A stretch of 64,000 bases of DNA from Pseudoruegeria sp. SK021 (GTDB taxonomy: Bacteria; Pseudomonadota; Alphaproteobacteria; Rhodobacterales; Rhodobacteraceae): contig NZ_MTBG01000001.1 in NCBI RefSeq assembly GCF_002119405.1, positions 434,001 through 498,000 on the forward strand. Direction: 5' to 3'. Made by a program: the position numbers and the translations under genes. Positions 23,985 through 32,744 of this stretch are shown here, in pieces (position 1 is the first letter of the stretch; each line of letters opens with the position of its first letter). The notes under the pieces were generated by a model. That model did not search any database. It was not told the origin of the DNA and saw only the letters and a list, made by a program, of their open reading frames with translations.

Positions 23985-26216
23985 ATGACAACGCGCCCCA
24001 TCAGCCTGTGCCATTGGGGCGCGTTCGAAGCCGAGATCGCCGATGGTCGGCTCATCGCCGCGCGCCCCCTACCCGGCAGCGGCGCCGACGCGCAGATGAT
24101 CGGTGATTGGCCTGATTTGGTCTATTCCAGCACCCGCATCCGGCAACCCCATATCCGCAAGTCCTTTTTGCAACGGGGTCATTCCTGCGGCGGCGCGGGA
24201 CGCGGCACCGACGATATGATCCCAGTGGATTGGGACACGGCGCTGGATCTGGCCGCGTCGGAATTGTCTAGGGTCCACCAAAACCACGGGCCATCGGCGG
24301 TCTTTGGCGGCTCTTACGGCTGGTCCAGCGCCGGGCGTTTCCATCATGCCCGAAGCCAATTGCAGCGGTTTCTGGCAGCGGCAGGCGGCTTTACCAACGT
24401 GACCGGAAACTACAGTTGGGGCGCGGCGCAAATGCTGTTGCCGCATGTACTGGGGTCGGACAGCGCGGTATCGCATGCGGCCACAGACTGGCAAACCATC
24501 GCCAGCGACAGCGATGTGGTCGTCGCCTTCGGCGGATTGAATGCGAAGAACTGGCGTGTCACATCTGGCGGTGCAGGTGCGCATCGTCTGCCCGATGCCG
24601 TCGCCCGCGCTGCCGCACGTGGCGTCCGCTTCGTCGCGGTCTCGCCGCAAGCGCAGGATCTGCCGCCCGGCGTGGATGCCACCCTGATTCAGCCCCGCCC
24701 GGGCAGCGACACCGCGATCTTGCTGGCGCTGGCCCATGAAGCGCTGATCAGCGGTCGCGCCGATCTGGCCTTTCTGGACCGCTACACCACCGGATCTGAT
24801 GCGTTTTGCGGGTATTTGCGCGGCGACGGGGATGGTCAGGCCAAGACCCTCGACTGGGCCGCCGGACTTGCCGATGTGCCGGTTGCCACATTGCGCGCCC
24901 TCTGGACCGCGATCGCCACAGGCCGGGTGATGTTGACCGCTAGCTGGTCGCTGCAACGGGCCCATCACGGCGAACAACCCTATTGGGCCCTGATCGCGCT
25001 GGCGGCGATGTTGGGTCAAATCGGATTGCCAGGGGGCGGCTTCTGCTTTGGCTACGGCTCTATGAATGGGGTGGGTGCGACGGGGCGGCGGGGCTTTGTG
25101 CCAGCGCTGCCTCCGGTTGCCAATCCCGTGCAATCGCCGATCCCCGTCGCCTGCTTTGCCGACGCCATCGCCCATCCGGGCAAAAAGATCGCCTTCAACG
25201 GCAGACACGTGACTTATCCGGATATCCGGCTGATCTGGTGGGCTGGCGGCAATCCGTTCCACCACGGTCAAGATCTCAATGCCTTGCAAGCGGCATGGCA
25301 GCGACCGGAAACCATCATCGTCAACGAACCGTGGTGGACCCCGACCGCCCAACGGGCCGATATCGTTTTTCCGTCCACGACGACAGTGGAACGGACCGAC
25401 ATCGGCGGCACCTCCCGCGATTTGTTCGTCTTTCCCATGCACCGGCTGATTGACCCTGTGGGCCAATCCCGCGACGACTTCGCAACCTTCGTCGCAATCG
25501 CGGATCGTTTGGGATGCCGGGCCGCTTTCGACGAGGGGCGCGACGATCTGAGTTGGCTCCGGCACCTGTGGGGGCGAAGCGAAGCCCATGGCCTGTCAGA
25601 GGGCCTGAAAATGCCCAATTTCGACACCTTCTGGAACGGCGGACCATGGGCCGTACCGCCCTTGGAGGCGCCCGAAGTGTTGCTGCAAGAGTTCCGCAGC
25701 GCACCCGAAACACACCCTCTGGGCACCCCATCAGGCAAGATCGAACTCTGGTCAGAAACCGTGGCCGGGTTCGGCTATGACGACTGCCCACCGCAGCCAA
25801 CTTGGCTAGAGCCGGCTGAATGGCTTGGCCGTGCCGCCCCAGATGAGCTTCATCTCGTGACCAATCAACCGGCGCGGCAACTGCACAGCCAACTCTATCA
25901 AAGCGGCGGGGCGAAAGCGCCGCAAGCCATTCAGCTTCACCCCGCTGACGCCGGGGATCGGGGTCTGGCCAACGGCGATATAGTGCGGGTATTCAACGCC
26001 CGGGGCGCGTGTCGCGCCACGGTCCAACTTGATGACGGCCTGCGTCGCGGCGTTGCCATCATGGCGACGGGGGCTTGGTTCGATCCAGACCCTGACGGAG
26101 ACGAACGAAACGGCAACCCGAACGTGCTGACCGCACAGCGCCAGACCTCGCGGCTGGCGCAGGGCTGTGCTGCCCTGAGTACGCTTGTGCGGGTCACTCG
26201 GGCCGCCCCTTTATAA
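23985..26216 (+). CDS. Molybdopterin oxidoreductase, biotin/TMAO/DMSO reductase type
   Basis: A 743-residue molybdenum bis-MGD enzyme of the DMSO reductase family, closest in pattern to BisC/TorA/DorA. The stretch GGSYGWSSAGRFHHARSQL (109-127) corresponds to the region with the Ser ligand to Mo, probably Ser115. There is no N-terminal iron-sulphur Cys motif and no twin-arginine signal, so it should be cytoplasmic and BisC-like. It would reduce an S-oxide or N-oxide, or oxidise a related substrate; the actual compound is unknown. It begins four bases after the DapA-like gene and is followed 22 bases later by the SDR gene. Confidence 0.85.
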   Translation: MTTRPISLCHWGAFEAEIADGRLIAARPLPGSGADAQMIGDWPDLVYSSTRIRQPHIRKSFLQRGHSCGGAGRGTDDMIPVDWDTALDLAASELSRVHQNHGPSAVFGGSYGWSSAGRFHHARSQLQRFLAAAGGFTNVTGNYSWGAAQMLLPHVLGSDSAVSHAATDWQTIASDSDVVVAFGGLNAKNWRVTSGGAGAHRLPDAVARAAARGVRFVAVSPQAQDLPPGVDATLIQPRPGSDTAILLALAHEALISGRADLAFLDRYTTGSDAFCGYLRGDGDGQAKTLDWAAGLADVPVATLRALWTAIATGRVMLTASWSLQRAHHGEQPYWALIALAAMLGQIGLPGGGFCFGYGSMNGVGATGRRGFVPALPPVANPVQSPIPVACFADAIAHPGKKIAFNGRHVTYPDIRLIWWAGGNPFHHGQDLNALQAAWQRPETIIVNEPWWTPTAQRADIVFPSTTTVERTDIGGTSRDLFVFPMHRLIDPVGQSRDDFATFVAIADRLGCRAAFDEGRDDLSWLRHLWGRSEAHGLSEGLKMPNFDTFWNGGPWAVPPLEAPEVLLQEFRSAPETHPLGTPSGKIELWSETVAGFGYDDCPPQPTWLEPAEWLGRAAPDELHLVTNQPARQLHSQLYQSGGAKAPQAIQLHPADAGDRGLANGDIVRVFNARGACRATVQLDDGLRRGVAIMATGAWFDPDPDGDERNGNPNVLTAQRQTSRLAQGCAALSTLVRVTRAAPL

Positions 26217-26238
26217 GAAAATTAACGAGGAGACGACA

Positions 26239-27018
26239 ATGGAACTGGGACTTTCAGGCAAACGGGCGTTGCTAACCGGTGCAAGCAAGGGCATGGGGCG
26301 CGCCTGTGCGACGGCCTTGGCCCGCGAAGGTGTAGACATCACCATCGTTGCCCGGACAGACGCCACGCTTCAGGCTACCGCCGAAGACATCCGCCGCGAA
26401 ACCGGTGCGACAGTGACGGCCGTCGCCGCGGACATCACCACCGAAGCCGGACGTGAGGCTGCTCTGGCCGCCTGCCCGGCCCCAGACATCCTGCTGAACA
26501 ACGCCAGCGGCGCCGCCCCCGGGGACTTCCGTGATTGGGACCGGGATGTCTGGATCGCAGCGATCGAACTGATGATGCTGCCGCCGATCATGATGATTCG
26601 CGCCACCATGGACGGGATGATTGATCGCGGCTACGGACGAATCATCAACATCGCCTCGCGCAGTGTCAAAATCGCCCAACCGGAATTGGGCCTGTCCAAC
26701 GGCGCGCGCTCTGGTCTGGTGGGTTTTGTCGCCGGGATCGCCCGGCAGGGCATGGCCCACAATGTCACCGTCAATAACCTGTTGCCCGGCATCTTTGACA
26801 GCGATGGCCAGCGCGAACATATCGCGGGGATGATCGACAGCATGGGGAAATCCTTTGACGAGGTCTGGGACGCACGGGCCAAAGGCAATCCGGCGCAACG
26901 CTATGGCCGTCCAGAAGAAATCGGCGCCTATTTCGCCTTTTTGTGCAGCGCCCATGCCGGGTTTATCACCGGACAAAACCTGCTGATTGACGGCGGCAGC
27001 TATCCGGGCACTTACTGA
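26239..27018 (+). CDS. SDR-family protein with atypical catalytic site
   Basis: A 259-residue short-chain dehydrogenase/reductase. The cofactor motif TGASKGMG is at 13-20 and NNAS at 87-90. The catalytic Ser140 is present (INIASRS), but the Tyr expected 13 residues later is Ser153 and the Lys is Arg157 (LSNGARSGL). This matches the divergent BKR-like subgroup in which the catalytic tetrad is not conserved, so its chemistry cannot be assumed. The ATG at 26239 follows GAGGAG. Confidence 0.85.
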   Translation: MELGLSGKRALLTGASKGMGRACATALAREGVDITIVARTDATLQATAEDIRRETGATVTAVAADITTEAGREAALAACPAPDILLNNASGAAPGDFRDWDRDVWIAAIELMMLPPIMMIRATMDGMIDRGYGRIINIASRSVKIAQPELGLSNGARSGLVGFVAGIARQGMAHNVTVNNLLPGIFDSDGQREHIAGMIDSMGKSFDEVWDARAKGNPAQRYGRPEEIGAYFAFLCSAHAGFITGQNLLIDGGSYPGTY

Positions 27019-27086
27019 TCCGGGATAGGATCGCGCCAACCGGGAATCGCAGAGGGGCTGTCCAGCAACTGTGAAGGACCCGGCGC

Positions 27087-27923
27087 ATGATCGGACAGCA
27101 GCCTGTGCAATTGGGATTGATCGGCGACAACATCGCCGAGTCGCTAGCGCCGCGCCTGCATGAACGGGCGGGCGCTTTGCTCAACTTAGAGGTCTGCTAT
27201 CACCGGTTGGTTCCGTCCAACTTGGACTTGTCTTTCGAGGCCGTCTTTGATCAGGCCAAAACCCGCGGCTATCGCGGGCTCAACATCACCTATCCTTACA
27301 AGGAACGGGTGGTGTCGCTGCTTAAGATTGCCGATCCCCGCGTCGCAAGATTGGGTGCAGTCAACACGGTCATTTTCGGCCCACACGGCCCCGAAGGCTA
27401 CAACACGGATTGGTCAGGCTTTATTGCCGGGTATCGCAACACCCTGCGGGACCAACCCGCCGGTAACGTGGCCGTGATCGGGGCGGGTGGCGTTGGTCGG
27501 GCAATCGCCTTTGCCCTGCTGGACCTTGGTGTCAGCGGGCTACGGATTGTCGATCGTGACCCGTCCAAAGCGCAGGATCTGGCTGCGCGGGTGCGACTTG
27601 CAGCCCCCGGCCTTGCCGTGTCGGCCCCCAGTGATCTGGCAACGGCCTGCGCCGGGGTCCAAGGCGTGGTGAACTGCACTCCCGTCGGCATGGTCGGCCT
27701 GCCGGGAACGCCGGTGCCGCGCCACATGATCGCCGGAGCAATCTGGGCCTTTGACGCCGTCTATACCCCACCCGACACGCAGTTCTTGCAAGATGCAGCA
27801 GCCGAAGGTCTGCACATCTACAGCGGGGCAGATCTGTTCTTCTATCAAGGATTGCACGCCATTTCGCATTTTCACGGACGGGATATTGACGAAGCGCTTC
27901 TGCGGGATGCCCTCGCGACCTGA
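27087..27923 (+). CDS. Shikimate/quinate dehydrogenase-type oxidoreductase
   Basis: A 278-residue AroE-like enzyme. Substrate-binding Lys72 is in NITYPYKE and Asp108 in YNTDWSGF; the NAD(P) motif GAGGVG is at 132-137. The N-terminal SLAPRLHERAG departs from the usual SLSPxxHN, and the gene sits in a catabolic-looking operon, so it is more likely a catabolic quinate/shikimate dehydrogenase or one for a related hydroxy acid than the biosynthetic AroE. Last gene of the TRAP cluster, 68 bases after the SDR. Confidence 0.8.
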   Translation: MIGQQPVQLGLIGDNIAESLAPRLHERAGALLNLEVCYHRLVPSNLDLSFEAVFDQAKTRGYRGLNITYPYKERVVSLLKIADPRVARLGAVNTVIFGPHGPEGYNTDWSGFIAGYRNTLRDQPAGNVAVIGAGGVGRAIAFALLDLGVSGLRIVDRDPSKAQDLAARVRLAAPGLAVSAPSDLATACAGVQGVVNCTPVGMVGLPGTPVPRHMIAGAIWAFDAVYTPPDTQFLQDAAAEGLHIYSGADLFFYQGLHAISHFHGRDIDEALLRDALAT

Positions 27924-28011
27924 CAGCAGAAATATCTGAACGCGGGTTCCGTCAGGAAACCACCACATCCGCAACACATCTGATCTTGATCATGATATCA
28001 TTGAGGGAAGT

Positions 28012-28087
28012 GGTGAGCCGGCCGGGGCTCGAACCCGGGACCTACTGATTAAAAGTCAGTTGCTCTACCAACTGAGCTACCGGCTCT
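28012..28087 (-). tRNA. tRNA-Lys (anticodon UUU)
   Basis: A complete 76-nt tRNA. The acceptor stem pairs GAGCCGG with CCGGCTC, followed by discriminator A and an encoded CCA. The anticodon loop CTTTTAA lies in an ACTGA/TCAGT stem, giving anticodon UUU. The T arm contains GGGTTCGAGCCC. It is the only feature found in the 347-base gap between the AroE-like gene and dapF; the gap downstream of it shows nothing else I can support. Confidence 0.97.
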
Positions 28088-28270
28088 CACCATGGCAACG
28101 CATACGCTGCCTATCGAGAAGTCTGGTCAGCGCCGCGTCTTAGCAGCGTTCTGTGCCGTCCCTCTACAGAGCGCCCGTCTACAAACACGGGACGGGGGGG
28201 TCAAGAGGGGAATGGGAAGTTTTTTGCGAAAGACTGGATTCCCTTTGCTGAGAGGTTTATAGGCCGCGCC

Positions 28271-29107
28271 ATGAGTTTGAAAAAGTCTCCCCCCTTACTG
28301 CCCTTCGTAAAGATGCACGGATTGGGCAATGATTTTGTCATCGTGGAAACACGAGGCGCCCCTGCGCGCGTCACCCCGGCACTGGCCCGCGCCTTAGGCG
28401 ATCGCCGTCGCGGCGTAGGGTTCGATCAGCTTGCAGAGATTCGCGACAGTGACACGGCCGATCTGGCGCTGGATTTCTGGAACGGGGACGGCACCATCGC
28501 GGGGGCATGCGGCAACGCCACCCGCTGTGTCGCGGCGCGGATCATGGACCGCACCGGCCAAACGGACATACGCATTGAAACCCAGCGCGGCCTGCTACGG
28601 GCGACGCGGGGCGACAACGGGTCGGTCAGCGTCAATATGGGGCATCCGCAACTGACGTGGAACGACGTGCCCTTGCTGTGCCCAATGGATCTGGACGCCC
28701 TGCCCCTTCCCGGCGCCCCATCCGCCGTTGGGATGGGCAATCCCCATTGCATCACCTTTGTCGACGATATCACCGCGGTGGATTTGGAGCGCCAAGGCCC
28801 ACCGCTGGAAGTCGATCCGTTATTCCCGGAAAAAACCAATGTCGAATTCGTGCAGCAGCTTCCCGATGGCAGCCTGCGGGTTCGGGTCTGGGAACGCGGC
28901 GCTGGAATCACCTTGGCCTGCGGGTCAGGTGCTTGTGCGGTCGCTGTCGCGGCGCATCGGCGCGGGCTGTGCGGCAAGCAGGTCACGATCCGCCTCGATG
29001 GCGGCGATTTGGCGATTGATTGGCGCGACGACGGAGTCTGGATGACCGGCGCCACCGCGCATGTGTTTGACGGACAGCTTGATCTCGCCGTGCTGGAGGC
29101 CCAGTGA
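28271..29107 (+). CDS. dapF: Diaminopimelate epimerase
   Basis: A 278-residue PLP-independent racemase converting LL- to meso-diaminopimelate for lysine and peptidoglycan. The N-terminal [12 protein letters not shown], catalytic Cys80 in GACGNATRC and the second Cys in ACGSGACAV are all present. It overlaps or abuts the mtaB start by one base (TGATG). Confidence 0.96.
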   Translation: MSLKKSPPLLPFVKMHGLGNDFVIVETRGAPARVTPALARALGDRRRGVGFDQLAEIRDSDTADLALDFWNGDGTIAGACGNATRCVAARIMDRTGQTDIRIETQRGLLRATRGDNGSVSVNMGHPQLTWNDVPLLCPMDLDALPLPGAPSAVGMGNPHCITFVDDITAVDLERQGPPLEVDPLFPEKTNVEFVQQLPDGSLRVRVWERGAGITLACGSGACAVAVAAHRRGLCGKQVTIRLDGGDLAIDWRDDGVWMTGATAHVFDGQLDLAVLEAQ

Positions 29108-30372
29108 TGGAGCGTCGTCCGCCCGTATTCACCACCCATGGGTGCCGCCTGAACACCTATGAGACCGAGGCCATGAAGGACCTCGCCGGTCAGGCTGGGT
29201 TTGGCGATGCCGTGATCGTCAATACCTGCGCCGTCACCGCCGAGGCCGTCCGCAAAGCGCGTCAAGACATCCGACGCCTGCGCCGGGACAATCCTGATGC
29301 GAAGCTGATCGTCACTGGCTGCGCCGCTCAGACCGACCCCGACAGCTTCGCTGCCATGACTGAGGTCGATCTGGTCATCGGCAACACCGAAAAGATGCAA
29401 GCCAGCACTTGGACCCGCCTTGCCGGCGCGGACTGGATCGCGGGGTCTGAAAAGGTGCAGGTCGACGACATTATGTCCGTGACCGAAACCGCCGGGCACC
29501 TGATCGATGGGTTCGGCACCCGCAGTCGTGCCTATGTGCAGGTTCAGAACGGCTGCGATCACCGCTGCACCTTTTGCATTATCCCATTCGGGCGCGGCAA
29601 TTCCCGCTCAGTCCCGGCTGGTGTTGTCGTCGACCAGATCAAGCGCCTGACCGATCGCGGCTACCGCGAAATCGTACTGACCGGCGTCGATCTGACCAGT
29701 TGGGGCGCCGACCTGCCAGGCACACCGCGCTTGGGAAATTTGGTGCGCCGCATCCTGACCCTCGTGCCGGATCTGCCCAGACTTCGGATCAGCTCAATCG
29801 ACTCAATTGAAGTTGACCCCGATTTGATGGAGGCCATCGCCACTGAGCCCCGCTTGATGCCGCACCTGCATCTCAGCCTGCAAGCGGGTGACGATATGAT
29901 TCTCAAACGGATGAAACGTCGCCACCTGCGCGATGACGCGATTCGCTTTTGCCAAGAGGCACGGCAATTGCGCCCAGATATGACGTTTGGCGCCGACCTG
30001 ATTGCAGGCTTCCCCACCGAAACCGAAGCCATGTTCGACAATTCCCTGCGGCTGGTCGAAGAATGCGATCTGACGTGGCTGCACGTGTTCCCCTATTCGC
30101 CACGCCCCGGCACACCGGCGGCCCGGATGCCTGCGGTTCCGGGGCCTGACATCAAATCGCGCGCCGCACGCCTGCGGGCCCTTGGCAGTGACGCTGTGTC
30201 CAAACATCTGACCGCACAAGTTGGCCAGACCCACAACGTGTTGATGGAAAGCCCAACCATGGGCCGCACCCCCCAATTTGCCGAAGTGCAATTTTTCAAC
30301 CCGCAACCAGAAGGCCAAATTGTGTCGGCGGTGATGTCTGGTGCGGGCGACGGCCACCTACTCTGCGCATGA
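29107..30372 (+). CDS. mtaB: tRNA t6A37 methylthiotransferase
   Basis: A 421-residue radical-SAM methylthiotransferase that converts t6A37 to ms2t6A37 in ANN-decoding tRNAs. The N-terminal UPF0004 domain has three cluster Cys (THGCRLN, VNTCAV, VTGCAAQ); the radical SAM triad is in NGCDHRCTFCII. A C-terminal TRAM domain follows, though it is short. The ATG at 29107 shares one base with the dapF stop; an in-frame GTG immediately precedes it. The dapF-mtaB order is common in this family. Confidence 0.94.
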   Translation: MERRPPVFTTHGCRLNTYETEAMKDLAGQAGFGDAVIVNTCAVTAEAVRKARQDIRRLRRDNPDAKLIVTGCAAQTDPDSFAAMTEVDLVIGNTEKMQASTWTRLAGADWIAGSEKVQVDDIMSVTETAGHLIDGFGTRSRAYVQVQNGCDHRCTFCIIPFGRGNSRSVPAGVVVDQIKRLTDRGYREIVLTGVDLTSWGADLPGTPRLGNLVRRILTLVPDLPRLRISSIDSIEVDPDLMEAIATEPRLMPHLHLSLQAGDDMILKRMKRRHLRDDAIRFCQEARQLRPDMTFGADLIAGFPTETEAMFDNSLRLVEECDLTWLHVFPYSPRPGTPAARMPAVPGPDIKSRAARLRALGSDAVSKHLTAQVGQTHNVLMESPTMGRTPQFAEVQFFNPQPEGQIVSAVMSGAGDGHLLCA

Positions 30373-30379
30373 GTCTCGC

Positions 30380-30422
30380 CGCCCTGTGGCGCTTGCGGGT
30401 TCGCCGCAAGCGCCACAGGGCG
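30380..30422 (+). terminator. Strong terminator after mtaB
   Basis: A 19-bp perfect stem (arms from CGCCCTGTGG and its complement) with a GTTCG loop, starting seven bases after the mtaB stop codon and followed by TGCTTTTC. Confidence 0.88.
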
Positions 30423-30563
30423 TGCTTTTCGGCCGACCTTTCGCCGTCACGTCGAAGAACATTTCACGACGAACAGTGATCAGCGCAGGGTCCGCTGACT
30501 TTGTCGTTGCAAGAGCGGATGAGGCTGTCATCTTGTCGTTCGTCCTGATCGAGAAGGTTTTCC

Positions 30564-31172
30564 ATGAGATTGTTTCACAGCCCGACCTCCCCCTATGCCC
30601 GGAAGGTCATGATTGCCCTCCACGAAACGGGTCAACTGGCCGACGTAAACATTGTTTCCGCCAGCGGCACGCCGTTGGACAGTTCCAACATGCCCGTGGA
30701 CCTTGCCCCATTGGGAAAGCTGCCGGTTCTTGCCTTAGAGGATGGCGCGGCTTTATATGACAGCCGCGTGATCTGCCAATACTTAGCCAAGCGCGTGCCT
30801 TCGACCCTATACCCAGACGCGCCACGCTTGTGGGACACGCTGACCATCGAAGCCACAGCAGACGGCATCATGGATGCAGCCATCGCCATTGTGTATGAAA
30901 CCCGGCTTCGCCCAGAAAATCAGGTAAACAAGGACCTCATTAACGGCCAGTGGGATAAGATCGCGCGGTCGATCAAGGTGCTGGAAAGCCGGTGGTTGCC
31001 GAACCTGTCCTCCACGCCGGATATGGGGCATTTCGCAGTGGCCGTCGCACTCGACTACGTCGATTTTCGCCTCACCGACCGCGACTGGCGTACATCCAGC
31101 CCTGCGCTTGCGAATTGGCTTACCGACATCGCCCATCGGCCATCGCTGCAGGCAACGCTACCGACCGGCTGA
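30564..31172 (+). CDS. Glutathione S-transferase family protein
   Basis: A 202-residue GST. The thioredoxin-fold N-terminal domain has the start MRLFHSPTSPYARKV, with a Ser/Tyr region for glutathione activation, the cis-Pro in KLPVL and the glutathione-binding DSRVICQYL. A helical C-terminal domain covers about residues 85-200. The substrate is unknown. Preceded by a 191-base gap with the mtaB terminator. Confidence 0.88.
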   Translation: MRLFHSPTSPYARKVMIALHETGQLADVNIVSASGTPLDSSNMPVDLAPLGKLPVLALEDGAALYDSRVICQYLAKRVPSTLYPDAPRLWDTLTIEATADGIMDAAIAIVYETRLRPENQVNKDLINGQWDKIARSIKVLESRWLPNLSSTPDMGHFAVAVALDYVDFRLTDRDWRTSSPALANWLTDIAHRPSLQATLPTG

Positions 31173-31190
31173 TCATCCAGAACCCGTGCG

Positions 31191-31859
31191 TCAGAAGTTA
31201 AAACTGACGCCGAGATTGAGGGCGTTGGTGACGATATTGGTTTCCAAGTTGCCACCGCCCTCCAGATCAACGTCGTTGCGGGAATACGTCCCCTTATATT
31301 CCCCGAACATCGACCACGTCTCAGTCAGCGGGTATTTCACACCGGCGACCCATTGCACTGCCGGACCACCATATTGGTAATTGAAGGTGTCTTCCCCGGT
31401 CGATTCGAATTCGACGTGTGGGATTGAGATTCCGACCCCGCCGCCGATATAGGGCGTCCAACGCCGATCTTCGGACGGAAACCGCCGAAACGCATTGACC
31501 GTCAGAATGTTCAGGCCGTCGGTAAATTCCAACGTTTCAAGATCGTTGTCTTTCAGGGTGTCCTTGTCCGCGTAGACCTTGGCATGGTTGAACTCTAAGC
31601 CGAATCCGACCGTCGCAGACCGCCACCATGTCCCCCGAATCCCGTAATACGGCGGCATAGACAGGGATTTACCTTCCCAGCCTGCGGTAAAATCGAAATC
31701 ACCGATGCCAGAGGGATCATTGCCTTTGACCACACTGTGCGGGGATGTCTGAACACCGGTATAGACGCTGAGTTCAAATTCAGCCAATGCCGGACCCGCC
31801 GCCAAGACAGACAGCACCGCGGCCAGTTTCCAAACCCGTGACATTTTTTGCATACCCAT
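31191..31859 (-). CDS. Outer-membrane beta-barrel, lipid A oxidase-like
   Basis: A 222-residue outer-membrane protein with a signal peptide ending at about AGPALAEFEL and a C-terminal GVSFNF. The conserved stretches WEGKSLSMPPYYGIRGTWW, GFGLEFNHAKVYAD, PYIGGGVGISIPHVEFES and YKGTYSRNDVDLEGGG resemble proteins annotated as lipid A oxidase (LpxQ, which oxidises the proximal glucosamine of lipid A in Rhizobium). The enzymatic role is inferred from that resemblance and not demonstrable here. Several in-frame starts exist; 31859 was taken as the first giving a normal signal peptide. Confidence 0.6.
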   Translation of the reverse strand: MGMQKMSRVWKLAAVLSVLAAGPALAEFELSVYTGVQTSPHSVVKGNDPSGIGDFDFTAGWEGKSLSMPPYYGIRGTWWRSATVGFGLEFNHAKVYADKDTLKDNDLETLEFTDGLNILTVNAFRRFPSEDRRWTPYIGGGVGISIPHVEFESTGEDTFNYQYGGPAVQWVAGVKYPLTETWSMFGEYKGTYSRNDVDLEGGGNLETNIVTNALNLGVSFNF

Positions 31860-32169
31860 GATCTTGCGGCCCGTAATTTTCAATTCCGCCAAAGCCAAAC
31901 TACCACTATCAAGACGTGGCAAACAGAGGCTTTACATTTCCGTTCTTCATTTTGCATTGTGGTCCGCAGGGTGCAATCCCCGCGCGGCAGATTGTGATCG
32001 CGCCGTAGCCCATATGGCATAGGGTGCGACCATACGACTGTGATGCGCCGGAATGTCCGCTGGACGCACTACCTTGCCATGTTTAGGAAGTTTGAAGGTA
32101 TGGCCGCTGGTTTAGCGGCAACAACAGGCGTCACCAGCACTTGCTGACGAAAAGAATGGAGAAGCTTCC

Positions 32170-32730
32170 GTGTCACACGCAGACGATCACGAAGGGACCC
32201 GCAGGGATTTCCTCTTTTATGCGACGGCTGGCGCCGGTGCTGTCACGGCGGGTGCTGCGGTCTGGCCTTTGATCAACCAGATGAACCCAAGTGCCGACGT
32301 TCAGGCGCTGTCCTCGATCATGGTGGATGTTTCCTCGGTTGAGCCGGGCACGCAGATCACCATCAAGTGGCTGGGCAAGCCGGTTTTCGTGCGTCGCCGG
32401 ACGCCCGAAGAAATTGAGGCCGCCCGCGCTGTCGAAATGAGCGAGCTGATCGATCCGATCGACCGGAACGAAAACAAGCCCGACCTGCCGGCCACCGATG
32501 AAAACCGCGCCCTCAGCGAAGATGGCGAATGGCTGGTGATGATGGGTGTGTGTACCCACCTCGGATGTGTGCCGATTGGCAATGAAGCGGGCGATTTTGG
32601 TGGCTGGTTCTGTCCTTGCCACGGCTCGCACTACGATACCGCTGGCCGGATCCGCAAAGGCCCCGCCCCGCAGAACCTTCACATCCCGGTCTCGGCATTT
32701 GTCGACGACACCACCATCAAGCTCGGCTAA
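32170..32730 (+). CDS. petA: Ubiquinol-cytochrome c reductase iron-sulphur subunit
   Basis: A 186-residue Rieske protein of the bc1 complex. A twin-arginine motif (TRRDFLF, Arg11-12) and an N-terminal membrane helix tether it. The 2Fe-2S ligands are in CTHLGC (Cys128, His130) and CPCHGSHYD (Cys148, His151), with Cys133 and Cys150 as the disulphide pair. The GTG start is supported by GGAGAAG. First gene of petABC; a 310-base gap upstream separates it from the divergent barrel gene and probably holds the operon promoter, though I cannot pick it out. Confidence 0.96.
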   Translation: MSHADDHEGTRRDFLFYATAGAGAVTAGAAVWPLINQMNPSADVQALSSIMVDVSSVEPGTQITIKWLGKPVFVRRRTPEEIEAARAVEMSELIDPIDRNENKPDLPATDENRALSEDGEWLVMMGVCTHLGCVPIGNEAGDFGGWFCPCHGSHYDTAGRIRKGPAPQNLHIPVSAFVDDTTIKLG

Positions 32731-32744
32731 GGGAGATACCGCAG

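Noticed and set aside
24069-25589. Long reading frame (506 codons) antisense to the molybdopterin oxidoreductase
   Set aside because: It has no recognisable domain, lies wholly within a well-conserved gene, and long antisense frames are expected in GC-rich DNA with strong third-position bias.
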